The translations under genes and the position numbers were made by a program. From positions 62,001 through 126,000 of the forward strand of contig NZ_VCQV01000001.1 in NCBI RefSeq assembly GCF_007845645.1: a stretch of DNA of 64,000 nt, read 5' to 3'. This DNA comes from Leekyejoonella antrihumi. GTDB taxonomy: Bacteria; Actinomycetota; Actinomycetes; Actinomycetales; Dermatophilaceae. Below are positions 41,135 through 48,967 of the stretch, in pieces. The notes beneath the pieces were generated by a model. It was not told where the DNA came from. It saw nothing but the letters and a program-made list of their open reading frames with translations, and ran no database searches. How positions within the stretch are numbered: position 1 is the first letter of the stretch; every line of letters begins with the position of its first letter.

Positions 41135-41207
41135 CAGGGCACGAGGGACTTGAACCCCCAACCCCCGGTTTTGGAGACCGGTGCTCTACCAATTGAGCTA
41201 GTGCCCT
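41135..41207 (-). tRNA. tRNA-Trp (CCA)
   Basis: A 73-nt cloverleaf on the minus strand. The acceptor arms AGGGCAC (5', 41207-41201) and GTGCCCT (3', 41142-41136) pair fully, with discriminator G. The D-arm contains CTCAATTGGTAGAG and the T-loop TTCAAGT. The anticodon CCA is at 41174-41172. CCA is not encoded. It precedes secE-nusG. Confidence 0.97.
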
Positions 41208-41408
41208 TTGCCACCGGACTTGGGGATCCGGCGCAGCTGGATGGCCAGGTGATCCAGAGGCTGACTACCGATCCGACCCGTTCGCGGACAGCCGTCAGCA
41301 TGGCTTTGTCAGCCACCCTCGCAGGAGTGTACGCGACCACCTCATACCAAGGCCAACTCGGATCGACGCTGCGCCGTTCCCGACGCCGCCAGCCGATACG
41401 GTCGAGGC

Positions 41409-42449
41409 ATGCAGCCGATGCTTCGCTCCGTGGTGGCGCTGCCCAAGGCACACCTGCATCTGCACTTCACCGGATCGATGCGCATCGGCTCGGTGCACGA
41501 TCTGGCTCGCAAGCACGGCCTGAGCCTCCCGGATGCGCTCCGAACCTCCTGGCCACCGCAGCTGAGCGGCGCAGACGAACGCGGTTGGTTCCGCTTCCAG
41601 CGCCTCTATGACGCGGCACGGCACTGTGTCCAGGATGAGTCCGACCTGCGCCGGGTGGTGCGCGAGGCCGCCGAGGACGACGCGACCGAGGGATCACGCT
41701 GGCTGGAGATCCAGGTTGATCCCACGACGTACGCCGCGCGGTTGGGCGGTGTCACGCCGACGCTGGAGATCGTGCTGGACGAGGCCCGGTCGGCGTCCGA
41801 TGACCTCGGGATCGGCGTCGGCGTGATCGTGGCCGCGTCCCGAATGCGCCATCCGTTCGAGGCACGCACGCTCGCCCGTCTCGCGGCGCGGCACGTCGGC
41901 GAGGGGCCGGGTGCAGTGATCGGCTTCGGCCTGAGCAACGACGAACGCCGCGCCGACACGAGGGACTTTGCGCCTGCCTTCTCGCTCGCTCGCCGAGCCG
42001 GGCTACCCTCCGTGCCGCACGCGGGTGAGCTGCTCGGTCCTCGGGCGATCGGCGAGACGCTCGACACGCTGGCCCCGACTCGCCTCGGGCACGGGGTCCG
42101 CAGCGTCGAGTCCGACGAGATCCTCCACCGGATCGTGGACGGTGGCGTCGCCCTCGAGGTGTGTCCCGGCTCGAATGTCGCGCTCGGGGTCTACGCGACT
42201 GCGGCACAGGTGCCGCTGCGACGGCTGGTCGATGCCGGCGCACAGATCGCGCTGGGCGCGGACGATCCGATGCTCTTCGGCAGCCGCCTGGCCGATCAGT
42301 ACCGCTCCGCGCGGGAGGATCACGGGTTCACCGATGGGCAGTTGGCCGAACTGGCCCGCTCGTCGGTGCGGGTGTCATTCGCGCCGGAGGGCATCAAGAA
42401 GCAGACGCTGGCCGATATCGACGCCTGGTTGTCCGCCGACCCGGCCTGA
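41409..42449 (+). CDS. Adenosine deaminase-like amidohydrolase
   Basis: 346 residues, ADA family TIM barrel. The metal motif reads KAHLHLHFTGSMR (13-25): H17 and H19 fit the HxH ligands, but the usual E/D-G of HLDG is Thr-Gly (T21-G22), and residue 15 is His. Other active-site blocks are intact: VPHAGE (metal His and catalytic Glu), TRLGHGVRS, and LGADDPMLF with the metal Asp. It probably deaminates adenosine or a modified purine; the first-motif change means the substrate should not be assumed. The ATG at 41409 follows TACGGT (41397-41402) by 6 nt (leaderless). It is divergent from tRNA-Trp. Confidence 0.82.
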   Translation: MQPMLRSVVALPKAHLHLHFTGSMRIGSVHDLARKHGLSLPDALRTSWPPQLSGADERGWFRFQRLYDAARHCVQDESDLRRVVREAAEDDATEGSRWLEIQVDPTTYAARLGGVTPTLEIVLDEARSASDDLGIGVGVIVAASRMRHPFEARTLARLAARHVGEGPGAVIGFGLSNDERRADTRDFAPAFSLARRAGLPSVPHAGELLGPRAIGETLDTLAPTRLGHGVRSVESDEILHRIVDGGVALEVCPGSNVALGVYATAAQVPLRRLVDAGAQIALGADDPMLFGSRLADQYRSAREDHGFTDGQLAELARSSVRVSFAPEGIKKQTLADIDAWLSADPA

Positions 42450-42459
42450 CCCACCCACT

Positions 42460-42536
42460 CGCCGAGGGGCATACATTCACCCCGACAGGTGTACCTATTT
42501 TGTATGCCGCTCGATCGGTTTGTATGCCTCTCGGCG
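42460..42536. repeat. Class A nested palindromic element (copy R3)
   Basis: 77 bp. The outer arms CGCCGAGGGGCATACA (42460-42475) and TGTATGCCTCTCGGCG (42521-42536) have one mismatch. Inner units are CCGACAGGTGTAC (degenerate) and GTATGCCGCTCGA. The right-hand ~50 bp differs from copy R4 at about 4 positions. It is immediately downstream of the ADA-like gene and of the AbiEi-like gene (convergent). Confidence 0.85.
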
Positions 42537-42551
42537 CGGGCCTGTCAGATG

Positions 42552-43544
42552 TCAGATGTCCCAGGTCTCGTGGGCATCGGTTCGTAGTCCATGCCGCCTC
42601 ATCACTTCCTGATACTGCATGCTGTCCAGCGCGTCGTTCCACACCCACCGAGCGACCCGCCGCCGCCCACCACCACGCAGGCGGTCCTCACGAAGCTTCT
42701 CCTTCCAGAGGACCTGCGAGGCCTGCTCAGCAGTCAGCTGCGGTGTCGCGCGGTATTTCAGCCGCCCATCGAACTCGCCGATCAACCCGAGCTCCTCCCA
42801 CCAGAAGTCCACCCGGCCGATGAAACCATCCTCGTCGTCGAACCTCACCTGCAGCACTGGCCGTGGAATGCCCAGCTGAAACATCCGCGCACGACTCAGC
42901 GACTCTCCGACGGACTCGGAGCCGGCGTCCGCCAGGCGTATGACGAGTCTCGCCTTGCGTCTGCCGCGCGCCCCGGGTTTCAGCAGATCGACCTGGTCGC
43001 GCAGGTCCTGCGTCGTGCACAGCCGTTCGCGCAGAGCATGATCCGCTGCGGCGAGCCCCGATTCCAGCGGCACCTCCCTGGCCAGGTCGATGACCGTGCG
43101 ATCAGGGGCAGTGACCATCAGACCGTTCACCTCGACACCGTTCGGGATCTCTTGCGCGCGACGTCGCCGCACACCGGGCGTGCGGCCCGTGGTGCCCGCG
43201 GCGGTGATGTGCTCGATCAGCGCCGGCCGACGTCCGATGGTCGGAATGCCCCAGGCGGCCGCAGCCGTGTGGTGTGAGAAGAGCGGGGTGCCGCCTGCCG
43301 CCGCGGCCACGGCATACGCACGCAGCAGCAGGATCTCCTCAGGCGGCAGGTCCGCAGGGCCACAGACATAGATTCCTTTACGCACCCGCCGAAATGGCAG
43401 CATGCCGTCGGCGGCCGGACGTGCCGGGTCGATTCCGAGCCGGTCGAGCGTGGCCGCGGTGACCAATCTCAGATCAGGCCACGGCGGCTGCGGTTCCAGC
43501 CGGTCGGCCGGGTGGAGTGGGTCCGTGGCAGCACCGTGCGACAT
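42552..43544 (-). CDS. AbiEi-like N-domain / DUF559-type PD-(D/E)xK nuclease-like protein
   Basis: 330 residues. The N-terminal part (FRRVRKGIYVCGPADLPPEE, then LFSHHTAAAAWGIP) resembles the winged-helix/AbiEi antitoxin family. The C-terminal ~100 residues resemble the Vsr/DUF559 restriction fold: D246 in GRVDFWW, E257-F-D259 in LIGEFDGRLKY, then KEKLREDRLR. These could form a PD-(D/E)xK metal site. Similar proteins are abundant, variable and multi-copy in actinobacteria (recalled), with no established function. No toxin partner (AbiEii-like nucleotidyltransferase) is adjacent. It is bracketed by class A repeats R3 and R4, which is unusual. The ATG at 43544 gives the full ORF. Confidence 0.68.
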   Translation of the reverse strand: MSHGAATDPLHPADRLEPQPPWPDLRLVTAATLDRLGIDPARPAADGMLPFRRVRKGIYVCGPADLPPEEILLLRAYAVAAAAGGTPLFSHHTAAAAWGIPTIGRRPALIEHITAAGTTGRTPGVRRRRAQEIPNGVEVNGLMVTAPDRTVIDLAREVPLESGLAAADHALRERLCTTQDLRDQVDLLKPGARGRRKARLVIRLADAGSESVGESLSRARMFQLGIPRPVLQVRFDDEDGFIGRVDFWWEELGLIGEFDGRLKYRATPQLTAEQASQVLWKEKLREDRLRGGGRRRVARWVWNDALDSMQYQEVMRRHGLRTDAHETWDI

Positions 43545-43598
43545 TCCGGAAGCCTGCCACTGCGCAGAGCCCGACCACGGAAGTTATCCACAGCCTCA

Positions 43599-43670
43599 CC
43601 GAGAGGCATACTTGCGCCCGAGAGGTGCACACATTTTGTATGCCGCTCGATCGGTGTGTATGCCTCTCGG
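43599..43670. repeat. Class A nested palindromic element (copy R4)
   Basis: 72 bp with perfect 13-bp outer arms, CCGAGAGGCATAC (43599-43611) and GTATGCCTCTCGG (43658-43670). Inner units are CCGAGAGGTGCAC and GTATGCCGCTCGAT. It lies just beyond the stop of the membrane-anchored gene at 43680 and upstream of the AbiEi-like gene. Same orientation as R1 and R3. Confidence 0.87.
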
Positions 43671-43679
43671 CGGGTGGAC

Positions 43680-44051
43680 CTACCAGTCCAGCCCGGCCTG
43701 AGCCAGTTCCGCCTCGAGCTGCAGTCGCTCCACACCGTCCAGCTCCCGGCCATCCGGGACCGGCACGTCCAGCGCGTCGCAGCACATCCGCAGCGTGTCG
43801 TCGTAGGCCAGGCCCACCGCCGTCAGCCGGTGCACCTTGGCTGGGGCGCGCGAGACCCGCAATCGGCACATCTCGTCGGCCAGCCAGTGCAGATCGACCG
43901 CCATCCGCTCCACCGGCGGATGAGTCGGCGCCGAGGTCGAGCGGCGGCGCAGGGGGCGCATCCCGTTGCAGGCGCGCCACGACCATCCAAGCAGCAGGAA
44001 GAACGCCGCCGGTCCGACACAGATACCGACAAAGATCGCGAGCGCTTCCAT
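43680..44051 (-). CDS. Conserved actinobacterial membrane-anchored protein, unknown function
   Basis: 123 residues. One N-terminal TM helix (about 3-24, ALAIFVGICVGPAAFFLLLGW) is followed by a basic segment (RPLRRRST) and a cytoplasmic helical domain with VERMAVDLHWLADEM and HRLTAVGLAYDDTLRMCCDAL. The LAYDDTL...A.DV pattern recurs in small actinobacterial proteins of unknown role (recalled). GGAGGTG lies 5 nt before the ATG at 44051. Confidence 0.72.
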   Translation of the reverse strand: MEALAIFVGICVGPAAFFLLLGWSWRACNGMRPLRRRSTSAPTHPPVERMAVDLHWLADEMCRLRVSRAPAKVHRLTAVGLAYDDTLRMCCDALDVPVPDGRELDGVERLQLEAELAQAGLDW

Positions 44052-44150
44052 GGCCCACCTCCGGTGCAGCTACCCCTCCCATGATCCCACTGAATGCGGC
44101 AAGCCACCAGAGCGTCAGACGGGGGTGCCGCGGAAGGGGTGTTGAGAGAC

Positions 44151-45224
44151 TCAGAGTTGGTGGCCCACGAGGACCGGCTCGTTGACGAGCCGGACGCCGA
44201 ACGCCTCCTCGACGCCGTCACGGACCTCCCGTGCCAGGGCCACGACGTCGGCAGCCTTGGCGTCACCGCGGTTCGTCACGGCGAGGGTGTGCTTGGTCGA
44301 CAGCGCCGCCGGCCCCGGCATCCCATAGCCCTTGGCGAATCCGGCCTTGTCGATCAACCAGGCGGCGGCGGTCTTGATCCGCCCGTCCACGGCCGGGAAC
44401 TCCGGCGGCACCGGCCCGTCCGACCCCAGCCGGTCGGCCGCCCGCCGCCGGAACTGCGCAAACGAGGTCCGGTCCAGGATCGGGTTGGTGAAGAACGACC
44501 CGCACGACCAGGTGTCGTGATCGTCGGGGTCCAGCACCATCCCGCGGCTGCGCCGCTGCCGGAGCACCGCCGCACGGGCATCGCCGAGCGGCACCCGGTC
44601 ACCGACGGCGACGCCCAGACCGTCCGCGAGCGCGGCATACGCGATGGGCTGCGACAGCGTCGCCGGCCGCAGCTGGAAGAGCACGTCGAGCACGACGTAG
44701 CGCGACGATGCCTTGAAGATCGAGTGCCGGTAGGTGAAGGCGCAGTCCGTGTTCGCGAAGGTATGCACCTGCTGGGTGCGCCGGTCGAAGACCCGTACCT
44801 GCGCGATGGTCTGGGCCACCTCCTGGCCATAGGCGCCGACGTTCTGCACCGGGGTCGCTCCGGTCAGACCGGGTATGCCGGACAGCGCCTCGACGCCGGC
44901 CCACCCCTGCTCACAGGCGTGGGCGACGAAATCGTCCCACGCCTCCCCCGCAGCAACCCGCACGTTGACCCCACCGCACTGGTCGTCCGACTCCACCCGC
45001 ACACCGGACGTCGCGATGCGCACGACGGTGCCGGAGAACCCGTCATCGGCGATGACCAGATTCGAGCCACCGGACAGCAGCAGCAGCGGCTCGTCCGCGT
45101 CGTCGACCTCGCGCACCGCGTCGACCAGGGCGTCGGTCGACTCGACGGTGACCAGTCGGGCCGCGGGTCCACCCACGCGCATCGTGGTGAGCGGGGCCAG
45201 TGGCGCGGCCCACTCCTGTTTCAC
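44151..45224 (-). CDS. murB: UDP-N-acetylenolpyruvoylglucosamine reductase
   Basis: 357 residues. The FAD-binding N-domain shows TTMRVGGPAARLV, LLLSGGSNLVIAD and LSGIPGLTGATPVQNVGAYGQE. The catalytic block is SCGSFFTNP with the Ser general acid, and FTYRHSIFK carries the substrate-binding Tyr/Arg. It makes UDP-MurNAc for peptidoglycan in the cytoplasm. The GTG start at 45224 (VKQEWAAPLAPL) lies 7 bp after the MaoC-domain gene, with GAGGC upstream; the longer in-frame start overlaps that gene and is rejected. Confidence 0.94.
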   Translation of the reverse strand: MKQEWAAPLAPLTTMRVGGPAARLVTVESTDALVDAVREVDDADEPLLLLSGGSNLVIADDGFSGTVVRIATSGVRVESDDQCGGVNVRVAAGEAWDDFVAHACEQGWAGVEALSGIPGLTGATPVQNVGAYGQEVAQTIAQVRVFDRRTQQVHTFANTDCAFTYRHSIFKASSRYVVLDVLFQLRPATLSQPIAYAALADGLGVAVGDRVPLGDARAAVLRQRRSRGMVLDPDDHDTWSCGSFFTNPILDRTSFAQFRRRAADRLGSDGPVPPEFPAVDGRIKTAAAWLIDKAGFAKGYGMPGPAALSTKHTLAVTNRGDAKAADVVALAREVRDGVEEAFGVRLVNEPVLVGHQL

Positions 45225-45231
45225 CCGTGCC

Positions 45232-45657
45232 TCAGCCCAGATCGACGGTGGCCAGCGCCCGGCTGAGGACCTTCGCGCCACCGACGGAGGCAGTGATGTC
45301 GATGACGACGCGCCTGCGCTCCTCATCGAGCGATTTGACGCGGCCGGCTACGGCCACGTCGGTGCCGCTGTCGTACGGGACGGGCACGGGAGCGCTGAAC
45401 CGCACGGTGTACTCGACGACGCGGCCCGCGTCACCGGCCCAGTCGACAACGATCTGGATGGCCGATCCCATCGTCCACATGCCGTGCGCGATGACATCCG
45501 GCAGGCCGACCGAGGTGGCGAACCGGTCGTCGTAATGGATCGGGTTGAAGTCGAGGCTCGCCCCCGCGTAGCGCACCATCGTGGCGCGCTCGACGTGCAC
45601 GGTGGCTCCGGGGATCTGATCCCCGACGGACAACTGGTCGAAGTCTGGCGCGCCCAC
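45232..45657 (-). CDS. MaoC-family dehydratase (HadB-like)
   Basis: 141 residues, a single hot-dog fold. The hydratase motif ASLDFNPIHYDDRFA with Asp and His, and the VIAHGMWTMG helix, form the (R)-specific enoyl hydratase active site. In mycobacteria HadB pairs with HadA or HadC in FAS-II 3-hydroxyacyl-ACP dehydration. Here the same gene order (tRNA/rpmG/hadA/hadB) occurs in an organism not shown to make mycolates. The GTG start at 45657 overlaps the upstream stop by one base (TAGTG). Confidence 0.88.
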   Translation of the reverse strand: MGAPDFDQLSVGDQIPGATVHVERATMVRYAGASLDFNPIHYDDRFATSVGLPDVIAHGMWTMGSAIQIVVDWAGDAGRVVEYTVRFSAPVPVPYDSGTDVAVAGRVKSLDEERRRVVIDITASVGGAKVLSRALATVDLG

Positions 45658-46103
45658 TAGGAGTCTCCTCTGATCACGACGACGGAGGTGGTGGTCGTGA
45701 CGTTCTCCCCGTCCACCGTGTCGACCTCGGTGCGCAGGTTGACCATCGAGTGGCCACCGGCGGCGCGGACGCGCACGACCGTGGTGTGCGCCGTCACCTC
45801 GTCACCGGCCACCAGGGGCCGGTGATGGACGAAGCCTTCCTCACCGTGCACCAGGCGGCTGTAGTCGATGCCGGCCTCCGGGTCGGTCATGACGTGCGCC
45901 TCGGCCTGCTGGGCCACCAGCACCGCGAAGGTAGGCGGGGCAATCACGTCGGAGTAGCCGCGCTCTCTGGCGACGGCCGGGTCGAGGTGCACGGGGTCGG
46001 TGGCCCCCACCGCACGCGCGAACTCCGCGATCTTGGCCCGGGAGACGACATACGGCTTCGTCGCCGGATAGGTGCGGCCCTCCACCTTTGGATTCACAGC
46101 CAT
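45657..46103 (-). CDS. FAS1-like/MaoC dehydratase N-subunit (HadA-like)
   Basis: 148 residues, hot-dog fold of the non-catalytic partner type (HadA/HadC), with YVVSRAKIAEFARAVGATDPVH and VIAPPTFAVLVAQQ blocks. It should form a heterodimer with the HadB-like protein encoded next, binding the acyl chain. The ATG at 46103 has TAAGGT (46115-46110) 6 nt upstream, so it may have its own leaderless promoter in addition to read-through from rpmG. Confidence 0.87.
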   Translation of the reverse strand: MAVNPKVEGRTYPATKPYVVSRAKIAEFARAVGATDPVHLDPAVARERGYSDVIAPPTFAVLVAQQAEAHVMTDPEAGIDYSRLVHGEEGFVHHRPLVAGDEVTAHTTVVRVRAAGGHSMVNLRTEVDTVDGENVTTTTSVVVIRGDS

Positions 46104-46140
46104 GCCTTGACCTTACTGATCGGGTAGCGCCGGACGCGTC

Positions 46141-46174
46141 AACGGCCACCCCAGGGTGTCCCAGGGTGGCCGTT
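46141..46174 (-). terminator. Hairpin after rpmG
   Basis: AACGGCCACCC (46141-46151) and its inverse GGGTGGCCGTT (46164-46174) with a 12-nt loop, about 25 bp after the rpmG stop and before the HadA-like start. Likely a full or partial terminator. Confidence 0.7.
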
Positions 46175-46198
46175 TGCGAGGAGTTGTGCGGAGTGCGC

Positions 46199-46369
46199 TC
46201 AGCGCGTCTCGCGGTGGGCGGTGTGCTTGCCGCAACGCGGGCAGAACTTCGCCAGCTCGACCCGGTCGGGGTTGTTGCGGCGGTTCTTCTTGGTGATGTA
46301 GTTGCGCTCCTTGCACTCCGTGCACGCCAGGGTGATCTTGGGGCGAACGTCTGCGCTCTTTGTAGCCAC
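46199..46369 (-). CDS. rpmG: 50S ribosomal protein L33
   Basis: 56 residues, starting [20 protein letters not shown] from GTG at 46369 and ending [15 protein letters not shown]. Two CxxC pairs make this the zinc-binding (C+) form. In actinobacteria a zinc-free copy often exists elsewhere under Zur control; I cannot see one here. It follows tRNA-Thr and tRNA-Met on the same strand, a conserved arrangement. Confidence 0.96.
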   Translation of the reverse strand: MATKSADVRPKITLACTECKERNYITKKNRRNNPDRVELAKFCPRCGKHTAHRETR

Positions 46370-46445
46370 GGGGCAACCTGCTCTCGAAATCTTCTGTGGG
46401 TGGTACTACGGTCTGCTTCGGCCCGTCGGTGCGGGCCTCGTTCAG

Positions 46446-46519
46446 TAGCGGGAGCGGGGCTCGATCCCGCGACCTCACGATTATGAGTCGTGCGCTCTAA
46501 CCAGCTGAGCTATCCCGCC
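46446..46519 (-). tRNA. tRNA-Met (CAT)
   Basis: 74 nt on the minus strand. The acceptor GGCGGGA (46519-46513) pairs with TCCCGCT (46453-46447), with one G-T pair at the end and discriminator A. The D-arm contains AGCTCAGCTGGTTAGAGC. Anticodon CAT at 46485-46483. The paired first base fits elongator rather than initiator tRNA. Confidence 0.95.
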
Positions 46520-46570
46520 TCGGAGAACCGGCTCGCAGCCGGAAGTATTCCGCTGCCAGCTGCTCACCAG

Positions 46571-46643
46571 AGCCCCCAAACGGAATCGAACCGTTGACCT
46601 TCTCCTTACCATGGAGACGCTCTACCGTCTGAGCTATAGGGGC
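46571..46643 (-). tRNA. tRNA-Thr (GGT)
   Basis: 73 nt on the minus strand. The acceptor GCCCCTA (46643-46637) pairs with TGGGGGC (46578-46572), discriminator T. D-arm TAGCTCAGACGGTAGAGC, T-loop TTCGATT, anticodon GGT at 46610-46608. It is followed by tRNA-Met and rpmG. Confidence 0.95.
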
Positions 46644-46698
46644 CTGCCTCCACCAGGGCGTGACCGTCCGGCCACCGCTCGGCGGTGCAGCGGAAAGG

Positions 46699-47598
46699 CT
46701 ACCCGACGACCTCTCCATTTACGAAATTGGACACCGCGATAGCCGGTGTGACGGCGCCCCGCACGAGCACCGTGTCCTTCTTCGGGTTGCGCAGCGCCAG
46801 ATCCCAGGAGCCGTCCGGGGCGCGATGTGCCACGAACGTCGCCGTGCCCGGGATCAGCACCGGCTTCCGGAAGGACATGTCGGCGACGTAGGCGGGCGGC
46901 AGCCGGGACTCGATGCCGGCCAGCATTGCGGCCTGGCTCCACATCCCGTGCACGATCGCCCTGGGGAATCCCATTGCCTTGGCCGTGAGCGGATGCAGGT
47001 GAATCGGGTTGATGTCGCCGCTCACCCCGGCGAAGCGCCGGCCGAGGTCGCCGGGCAGCCGCCAGGTCGCCCCAGCACCGCTGACGGCCTCGGGCTCCGG
47101 CGGCCGAGGCTGCGCCTCTCCCTCCATCTGCTGACCGCGATAGAGGTAGGTCGCCAGGCCCTCCCACACCAGCTCGTCGCCGACGTGCGCCTGAGAGACC
47201 ACGTCGACCTGTACGCCGCTCCTGTGCGGCCGGGCATTCTCCGCCCGGACGCGTACGGTGAGCTCCTCGGCCAGCCGCACCGGGCGGTGCTGGATGAGCC
47301 GGTTGGCCAGGTGCACGCTGCCGGTGAGCGGATACGGATAGCCCTTGTCCACGAACAGGGTGACCTGCAGCGGGAACGCCAGGTTGTGCAGGTAGGTGGC
47401 GGGCAGCTCATCTCGCAGGGCGAAACCGCATACCTGGTCGTAGTCGGCCAGGTGCGCCGGATCGACGTGGATGCCGCTGCGAACCACCTGCACGTCCGGC
47501 AGCGGGCTCTTGCCGCCGCGGCCGCGAGAGGTGGCGACCGCAGCGGCGTACAGCTTGACAAGCGCCGGCGTCGAGGTCAGCTCGATCATTCGGCTCAT
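46699..47598 (-). CDS. HtdX-like MaoC double hot-dog dehydratase
   Basis: 299 residues. The C-terminal half carries the hydratase motif GVSGDINPIHLHPLTAKAMG and FPRAIVHGMW; the N-terminal half is the non-catalytic hot-dog domain. It matches the mycobacterial HtdX/Rv0241c type of (R)-3-hydroxyacyl dehydratase. The ATG at 47598 lies 4 bp after the fabG stop, so it is co-translated with the reductase. Gene order htdX-fabG4-fadA2 is the same as in Mycobacterium Rv0241c-Rv0243 (recalled). Confidence 0.88.
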   Translation of the reverse strand: MSRMIELTSTPALVKLYAAAVATSRGRGGKSPLPDVQVVRSGIHVDPAHLADYDQVCGFALRDELPATYLHNLAFPLQVTLFVDKGYPYPLTGSVHLANRLIQHRPVRLAEELTVRVRAENARPHRSGVQVDVVSQAHVGDELVWEGLATYLYRGQQMEGEAQPRPPEPEAVSGAGATWRLPGDLGRRFAGVSGDINPIHLHPLTAKAMGFPRAIVHGMWSQAAMLAGIESRLPPAYVADMSFRKPVLIPGTATFVAHRAPDGSWDLALRNPKKDTVLVRGAVTPAIAVSNFVNGEVVG

Positions 47599-47602
47599 CG
47601 GG

Positions 47603-48967
47603 CTAGGCGCCCAACTGGGACTGGCCGCAGACGCGCAGGACCTGACCGGTGACCCCGGCCGAACCCGGCTCGGCGAAGAACGCGATCGTCTCGCCGACAT
47701 CGACCGGTTGGCCGCCCTGCAGCAGCGAGTTGATCCGGCGGCCCACCTCGCGCGTGGCCAATGGGATCTTCGAGGTCATCTCGGTCTCGATGAAGCCCGG
47801 CGCCACCGCGTTGACCGTGATGTGCCGGTCGGCCAGGTTCTTCGACAGCTGCCGCACCATGCCCATGACGCCCGCCTTGGAGGCCGCGTAGTTCGCCTGC
47901 CCGCGGTTGCCGCCGATGCCGCTGGTGGAGGCGACGGCCACGATGCGGCCGCCATCCTTCAGACCGCCCTTGGTGGCGGGATCCAGCAGCACCTTGTTGA
48001 TGCGGAACTGTGCGGCGAGGTTCACGTCGATGACGCTGCCCCAACGGTCGGCGTCGGTGTTGACGAAGAGCTTGTCGCGGGTGATGCCGGCGTTGTGGAC
48101 GATCACGTCCAGGTGATCGCCCACGCGAGCGACCGCCTGCGCAATGCGCTCACCGGCATCCACGGAGGTGATGTCGAGCTGCAGGGCCACCGCTCCGATC
48201 CCGTTGGCGACCTTGGCGAGGGCATCACCGGCGGCCGGGATGTCGACCGCGATGACGTTGGCGCCGGCACGGGCGAAGACGTGCGCGATGTCGGCGCCGA
48301 TCCCTCGCGCCGCGCCCGTGATGACCGCGACCTCACCCTTGAGCGGGGTCTGCCAGTCGTCGACCTCGGGGACGTCGCCCGCGACGACGCGGACCGGCTG
48401 GCCCGAGACGTAGGCCGACCGGCTGGACAGGAGGAACCGGAGCGGCGCGGCGAGCGCAGCCGAGTCCCCCCGGGCCTCACCCTGCAGCCAGATCAGGTTG
48501 GCGGTGCCACCGGCCCGCAGCTCCTTGCCGATGGAGCGCATGATGCCCTCGAGCGCCTGCTGGGCCGCCGCGGCCTCGGCGTCCGCCAGCTCATCCGGCG
48601 GCGTGCCGATGAGAATGACTCGTCCGCAACGACCGAGCGCCTTGACCGCCGGTCCGACGGCGGCTCGCAGCTCCTCGAGCTCCTTGAGGGTGCGCGCCGC
48701 GGTGGCGTCGAAGACCACGGCGGCCGGCTTGTCCGCATAAGTGGTGTCCGCGGCGGCGTCGACGACGGCGCCGCCGGAGGCCTTGATGACGGCCGCCACG
48801 GTCTGCGTCACCGGGCTCTGGCCGATGCCGCCGACTGCGGCCGGCCCCTCGAGCAGCTCCTGGCCGGGCTCGTAACGGCGCAGGCGGGGCGGACGGGGCA
48901 GGCCGACCTGGGTGGCGACCTTCTTACCGATGCCGTGATTGACCAGCTGTGCGTATTTGTCGGTCAT
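47603..48967 (-). CDS. High-molecular-weight 3-oxoacyl-reductase (FabG4 type)
   Basis: 454 residues, about 200 longer than standard FabG because of an N-terminal degenerate Rossmann (flavodoxin-like) domain. The catalytic SDR half begins near residue 205, with ITGAARGIGADIA (cofactor loop), NAG in IVHNAGITRDK, catalytic Ser in VASTSGIGG, and Y360/K364 in NYAASKAG. It reduces 3-oxoacyl-CoA or -ACP with NAD(P)H. The start overlaps the thiolase stop by 4 nt (ATGA). Confidence 0.92.
   Translation of the reverse strand: MTDKYAQLVNHGIGKKVATQVGLPRPPRLRRYEPGQELLEGPAAVGGIGQSPVTQTVAAVIKASGGAVVDAAADTTYADKPAAVVFDATAARTLKELEELRAAVGPAVKALGRCGRVILIGTPPDELADAEAAAAQQALEGIMRSIGKELRAGGTANLIWLQGEARGDSAALAAPLRFLLSSRSAYVSGQPVRVVAGDVPEVDDWQTPLKGEVAVITGAARGIGADIAHVFARAGANVIAVDIPAAGDALAKVANGIGAVALQLDITSVDAGERIAQAVARVGDHLDVIVHNAGITRDKLFVNTDADRWGSVIDVNLAAQFRINKVLLDPATKGGLKDGGRIVAVASTSGIGGNRGQANYAASKAGVMGMVRQLSKNLADRHITVNAVAPGFIETEMTSKIPLATREVGRRINSLLQGGQPVDVGETIAFFAEPGSAGVTGQVLRVCGQSQLGA

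Noticed and set aside
43597-43675. CRISPR-like repeat from the multiple CCGAG units
   Set aside because: Only four units, two of them inverted, with no regular spacers and no cas genes; it is a palindrome.
46644-46698. Promoter for the tRNA-Thr/tRNA-Met/rpmG unit
   Set aside because: A TAGCCT box is present on the minus strand, but I see no acceptable -35 at normal spacing, so it is not listed.
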